Shown here in pieces: positions 58,791 to 64,000 of a stretch of 64,000 nt of DNA. The stretch spans positions 138,386,655 to 138,450,654 of the forward strand of contig NC_067495.1 of assembly GCF_947179515.1 (NCBI RefSeq). Reading direction: 5' to 3'. The translations under genes were made by a program, and so were the position numbers. The stretch comes from Apodemus sylvaticus. Taxonomy: Eukaryota; Chordata; Mammalia; Rodentia; Muridae. The notes beneath the pieces are model-generated. The model was not told the DNA's origin, ran no database searches, and was given only the letters and a program-made list of their open reading frames with translations. The stretch's first letter is position 1; every line of letters begins with the position of its first letter.

Positions 58791-60595
58791 TTGTCACCTT
58801 AAGAGGTAATTATTCCAAGGTTGTTACTATTGTTCTATGTTGACACCAGATATCATCTTGGGCATTGGCACATGGTATAGACATCTTAAGCATTGACTGA
58901 AAACATACAGCTGGAATAGCTCTTGTCATAGTAACAGAATTATGTGGCTTGGAAGATAGATAGTTCTATGGATCACACTTTTGAAAATATCCCCATATTG
59001 AGAAAATGTTTCAGTGTGAGGAGAAGCATGAATGATGGCCATGGAAATGCTGGGTGAATGGATCACTGGATCACTGGTAGTATTTTGATTTTCTCCCATG
59101 GAAGCAAAGGCCTACTAGGTAGAGCCTTCCCTATTTGGTTCAGCATCTGTTGCTCTCTGTAATTTCATGCATTCATTCACTCATCCATCTTTTTTTTTTC
59201 TGATTAAAGACAATTAAACCAAGGTGGAGCAAACACCCAAAGATAGCACAGGGTTGTAATTATGTATTTAACTGAGGAAACACATGGGAAGAGACAAAGA
59301 ATAGACACTCTGGGAGAATTTGAGAAAATCCAGAGCATTGAAGTGGTGACAGATTATACATGCCACCAACTAATCCCTCAAATACAAACAAAAAGTTCTC
59401 AACAAAATACTATAAAACTTTAGTCAGCAGCATAAATAATGGATGATCCATTATAAGGAAAATTTATTCCAAGAATTATTTTCACATCACAAAATAATGT
59501 ATTCACCTCATATAAACTAATGTAAAATAGTTACATGATTCACTTGGAAATATGATGGACTACAAATTGCCTCCACGTGGCCGGGTAAAACAGAAGAGTC
59601 AGGATAGGAAAACAAACAAACAGAATATATTCTAGAGAGACAGAGAGAGGGAGGGGGGAAGTCTCTTCAGGTTGTCTGAAACTTGTGTAGACAAATGGTA
59701 GTCACTCATAAAAACAAAAACTAAAGAAAACATAGCTCCAGATTCTTGTCTTCCCAATAAGCCAGGCGGTCCTGAGGATAAGGATCTTACACCCATTCCT
59801 AACTTCCATCCCAACCAAGTCTTTACAAAATTCAAAAGCAGGTACAGGGTTTGGTGAGAAAGTAATAATCTACAGTTGGCCAGAAGTGGTGAGAAATGCT
59901 ATTATATCACTCTCTGTTTGTTACTCTGAGATAAGGGGCAGCTGCTATCTTGAGAGATGACTCATCCTTGGAAAGTGACCTACCCTGCAGCCCTCAGGAG
60001 GAGCAGCAATAGGCAGAGACAGCTAGCAAGACTACATCTAATCTGCCACAGCCCTAGGCTGAGAGACAGCCCAGGGAGGCAGCTGTGGGAACAAATACCA
60101 ACAAGCCTGTAAAATGGCTCAGTAGACGCTGTTCAGAAGTAATGTGATTAGGGAAAGAAACCACATTCTTGGTTTTTGGAAGCAGTTCTCCACTGAGATT
60201 AATACTGAAGTTTAATGGCATTGTACCTGTGATCATCGCTCTAGACAGTCACTGCTATTTAGTCTGAAAACTCTAAAGCTTTAGAATCATACTCCATGCA
60301 CACATACAGTATCATATCATGTAATTACAAAGACAGATTTTTCTACCTATGTAGATTTTATTGGTGCATCTGATTTTCAGTATCCCAACACAATTCAGAG
60401 ATACCCCCTAGGGAGCCTTATTAACTTAGCAATATTTTTATATTTTATTACTTTTACTATCATTATGAAGGGGAATAATGAAAAATTTATTTTTATTCAT
60501 ACCTTTAATCATTATTCAGTAAATTTTAATTTTTTCCCTTTTTTCTTTATTGTTCTTTTTGTTTTATGTACCCTGTGTTTTTCTATGCATCAAAA
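58791..60595. other. Intergenic sequence
   Basis: Nothing recognised. Confidence 0.5.
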
Positions 60596-60599
60596 TGCA

Positions 60600-61780
60600 A
60601 CATGACCACAGCACCCAGAGCTGGTCCTGTGCCACAGTACTCAAACCCAAATACCACTGGGAGAGTGCTGACCTCCCAGGAGCTTAGACAAGCCTGTGAG
60701 CACAAGTAAGACCACAACTTCTGCTCAGAGGAACACGCCTGGAACCCTCAGTACACAGGAACTGAGAAGCAGCCTGGTACAAGATCCGTTTTCCAACTGT
60801 GCCCTGAACTGACCCTGTGGAACAGCTCTCCATATCCATTCCCAAATACCATTGAAAAAGAGCTGGTATCTGAGTAGTGCCAACATTCCTGTGAGCACAG
60901 GTAAGACCACCACTTTTGTTTAAATTGTTGGCCCAAGAGGGATCTACCCAGAGCCATCAGTACACAGGAATCAAGGAACAGCCAGGGACAGGATCCTTCT
61001 GGTTTCAGTATGCACCCCAGAGCTGATCCTGTGCCACAGCTCTCCATACCCAAATTCCTCCTGGAGAGAACTGATCTCCCAGGAGTACTGACACACAGAC
61101 TTGAAGGAGAGACAAGCCACAGTCAGAGACATCAAATCTAACTAACACCAGAGATAACCAGATGACAAAAGGCAAGCACAAGAACATAAGCAACAGAAAC
61201 CAGTGCAACTTGGCACCATCAGAATCCAGTTCACCCACCACAGTGAGCCCAGGACACCACAATACACCAGAAAAGAAAGACTCTGAATTAAAATCTTGAA
61301 CCAGACCAATGACTCATTGCACCAAAACATTTGCAAGCAAAGAAATGTGGACAACAGGTATTCTGTAGGATACATCATGACACAATACAGATTGGACCAG
61401 AAAAGAAATTCTTCCCATCACATATTAGTCTAAATACCAAATGCACAAAACAAAGAAAAAATATTAAGAGCAATAAGGGAAAAAGGTCAAGAAACATATA
61501 AAGGCAGACCTATCAGAATTACATCAGATTTCTCACCAGAGACTATGAAATCTAGAAGATCCTGGGCAGATGTAATACAGACCCTAAGAGAACACAAATG
61601 CCAGCCTAGGCTACTGTACCCAGCAAAAACTCTGAATTACCATAGATGGAGAAACCAAGATATTCCATGACAAAAGCAAGTTTATACACTATCTTTCTAC
61701 AAAGAAATGCAACACATATTAAAAACAATAGACAACACCTGAAACTTCCACAAACAAAACAAATCAAAACAAAAAATAAT
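60600..61780 (+). mobile_element. L1 fragment with A-type-like 5' monomers and ORF1 pieces
   Basis: 60,600-61,130 holds about three diverged monomers of roughly 200 bases ('agagctg.tcctgtgccacag', 'ccca.ataccactgggagag', 'gagcacaggtaagaccac'). An ATG at 61159 opens the ORF1 N-terminus, lost after about 61,290. Non-L1 sequence intervenes to about 61,390, then the ORF1 C-terminal domain continues to about 61,760. No ORF2 follows. Confidence 0.7.
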
Positions 61781-62640
61781 AAAAACACCTCCTCGCCTAC
61801 TGAGTCCAGAGGTGACATATAAGAAATGTACTCCCCTGGCTTCTATCTATGAGCAGCAGACATGAGAGCTAACCCAGGGGTTCATTAAAACAAGGGAGCT
61901 GGCCCAGCCACTTGCCTGATGCAACACAGTATTGCCAAGAACCTCTCCTTGGCAGCAAAATAGAGTTGAAACTACTGTTATGGGTATGGATGACCTGGGC
62001 ACAAAGGCATGAGGGTGGGAGAGCTGGCTCTGCCCCTTGGTTGCTCAGCATTGAAAGAGCTAATGGAGGCAGTTGTGGGGAACTGGCCCTGGTGATGTGG
62101 GTGCAGTAGAGCTGGCAGGACAACCAGCTCAGCTACTACCCAGGCCCAGTTCCAGGACTTTGAGTTGGCCTATGCTGACATCTACCCTATTGAGGAACTG
62201 ATGGAACACATGAAGGGACTGGTCATCTATCCCACTGAGGAACTGCTAGAACACATGTAGTGACTGGTCCTATATATCCAAAACTGTAGGATCCCTATAA
62301 CACAGGACAACAACAGGATATCCAAGAGGAGTTCCAATGGCGATCCAGTATTGATACTGTAGCAGAGGCCAAAAATCTTGAACCAGACGAATGACTCATT
62401 GCACCAAACATTTGCAAGCAAAAAAATGTGGACAAAGGGTATTCTGTAGGATACACCATGACACAATATAGCTTCCACAACAAGAGTTTTCATTCCTTTT
62501 TCTCTTTTTAGTTTTGAAAGATGAGGTTACAAGGGCGGAAGGCATATACGAAGGGATGGGGAGATGAGTGGGTTTGGTGTTCATGATGTGAAATTCACAA
62601 AGAACCACAAATAGTTAAGAACATTAAAAATGTGGATGTA
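61781..62640 (+). repeat. Unidentified murine middle-repetitive sequence
   Basis: GC-richer than its surroundings, with internal near-repeats: a unit of about 50 bases (attgaggaactgatggaacacatgaagggactggtc) recurs at 62189 and 62240. The end resembles a common mouse repeat ('gatggggagatgagtgggtttggtgttcatgatgtgaaattcacaaagaa'). I cannot name it. Confidence 0.35.
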
Positions 62641-62790
62641 TTCGGCAAAACCAGAACAGGGAAGTGGGAAGGTGGGAGGACAGGGAAAGAGAAGGGGACT
62701 TAAGGGACTTTCGGGGAGTGGGGGGCTAGAAAAGGGGAAATCATTTGAAATGTAAATAAATTATATCGAATAAAAAAAAAAGAAAACAGA
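62641..62790 (+). mobile_element. L1 3' end, plus strand
   Basis: 'cggcaaaaccagaacagggaagtggg' to 'gaaatcatttgaaatgtaaataaattatatcgaataaaaaaaaaag'. It closely resembles the 3' end of the L1 at 47.5-48.2 kb; a young subfamily tail. Confidence 0.85.
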
Positions 62791-63370
62791 AAAAAAATGT
62801 GGATGAACATTTCAAAAGTTCACTAGTAAAAATGAGCACTAACTTCAAAAATATTACAAATATGACCAATACTAAGCTTGAAGAGGAAAGTCAGCAGTGT
62901 AACAGAAAACATCAGCAAAATGGACAGAAAAATTAGTAATATGGATGAAAGAGTAAACAATATTGAATGAAAATTCATCAATTAAATTGTGATCTACAAA
63001 CTTAGGAGATGACAAAATTAAGAAAATAATTTCATTGAGAAAACAATACAGTTATAATTTATGCAATATTAAGGATTAAGTGTTATATAATATATTCATA
63101 AATTGTTAATGAGAACCTACAAAATTGTTTTCCATATTTAATTTGGTGGTTAGAAGCCATAAATATTTAAGCATATGGGACAGAATAATCAACATTGTTT
63201 ATAAGGTAATTAATATTTGCAAATTGGTCGATAAATCCAATGCAATCTCTAGTATGCAGAAACTAGAAAGGTAATCATAATCCTCATTTTGACATGGATA
63301 TGTCTTTGAATTAAAAAGATAATTTTGATGCACAAGAAATATTAGATGTTCACTTAATTTTTTTCCTTTT
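62791..63370. other. AT-rich spacer
   Basis: Nothing recognised. Confidence 0.5.
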
Positions 63371-63459
63371 TTATTGAATATATTCCTTATTTACATCTCT
63401 TTTTTGCATTTTATAGCATTTTTTATTTGATATATTCTTTTTTTTCAATTTTACTGCTT

Positions 63460-64000
63460 TTTTTTTTATTCGATATAATTTATTTACATTTCAAATGATT
63501 TCCCCTTTTCTAGCGCCCCCACTCCCAGATAGTCCCTTCTCTTCCCCTGTCCTCCCTCCCACCCCTTCCCACTTCCCCGTTCTGGTTTTGCCGAATACTG
63601 GAATACTGTTTCACTGAGTCTTTCCAGAACCAGGGGCCACTCCTCCTTTCTTCTTGTATCTCATTTGATGTGTGGATTATGTTTTGGGTATTCCAGTTTT
63701 CTAGGTTAATAGCCTTTTATTAGTGAGTGCATACCATGATTCACCTTTTGAGTCTGGGTTACCTCACTTAGTATGATGTTCTCTAGCTCCATCCATTTGC
63801 CTAAGAATTTCATGAATTCATTGTTTGTAATGGCTGAATAGTACTCCATTGTGTAGATATACCACATTTTTTGCATCCACTCTTCTGTTGAGGGATACCT
63901 GGGTTCTTTCCAGCATCTGGCAATTATATATAGGGCTGCTATGAACATAGTAGAGCATGTATCCTTATTACATGGTGGGGAATCCTCTGGATATATGCCC
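63460..64000 (-). mobile_element. L1 3' UTR and ORF2 end, minus strand, cut by the window edge
   Basis: Reverse complement of the young L1 tail at 62,641-62,790, continuing into the ORF2 C-terminal end (minus-strand ORF 63706-63948, peptide EEWMQKMWYIYTMEYYSAI). The element runs off the right end of the window. Confidence 0.85.

Noticed and set aside
63706..63948. 80-aa conserved-looking minus-strand ORF (similar ones at 47738-47980 and 30148-30387)
   Set aside because: All are the C-terminal end of L1 ORF2.

Overview
This is rodent nuclear DNA, almost certainly from a mouse (genus Mus) and probably from the X chromosome. B1, B2 and B3 SINEs, many L1 fragments (two with murine-type 5' promoter monomers), MaLR-like and ERVK-like solo LTRs and long (CA), (GA), (ATCT) and (TTCC) microsatellites fill most of the 64 kb. 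Assignment to the X is inference from the MAGE-A content. There is no bacterial or phage gene, CRISPR array, rRNA or tRNA that I can see.

Two related MAGE-A loci lie about 38 kb apart on the + strand. The downstream one, CDS 53989-55254 (421 aa), is an intact single-coding-exon gene whose start, poly-Ser tract and C-terminal MAGE homology domain match the MAGEA10 type. I call it Magea10. It has two supported upstream non-coding exons (52940-53031 and 53769-53840), a poly(A) signal (55588-55593) and candidate first exons near 46.4 kb and 50.7 kb. The upstream locus (15537-17654) keeps the same exon layout and reading frame but has four in-frame stops after a greatly expanded Glu/Lys tract. It is a pseudogene, or at most a gene for a short acidic protein.

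Layout: 1-8 kb, AT-rich sequence, SINEs and a 5'-inverted L1; 8-15.5 kb, mostly single-copy AT-rich DNA with one old L1 tail; 15.5-19.4 kb, the MAGE pseudogene and its duplicated 3' flank; 20-24.1 kb, two rearranged fragments of a gammaretrovirus-like endogenous retrovirus around a B1; 24.1-27.1 kb, an internally deleted minus-strand L1 with 5' monomers; 27-42.7 kb, a dense patchwork of L1 tails, solo LTRs and simple repeats; 42.7-52.1 kb, a degenerate tandem array of MAGE 5'-flank units carrying candidate promoter/first-exon modules, interrupted by one L1 and one B3; 52.9-55.6 kb, Magea10; 57.3-64 kb, more L1 fragments, including one with A-type-like 5' monomers.

The functional core is the tandem 5' array feeding the three-part Magea10 transcription unit. 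MAGE proteins are known to bind RING-type E3 ubiquitin ligases and are usually silent outside the germ line and tumours. Nothing in the window shows expression directly. I found no wholly new system. The most unusual items are the repeated promoter modules, the shifted splice acceptor between the two MAGE copies, the Glu/Lys expansion, and the complementary purine/pyrimidine tracts within the Magea10 coding exon.
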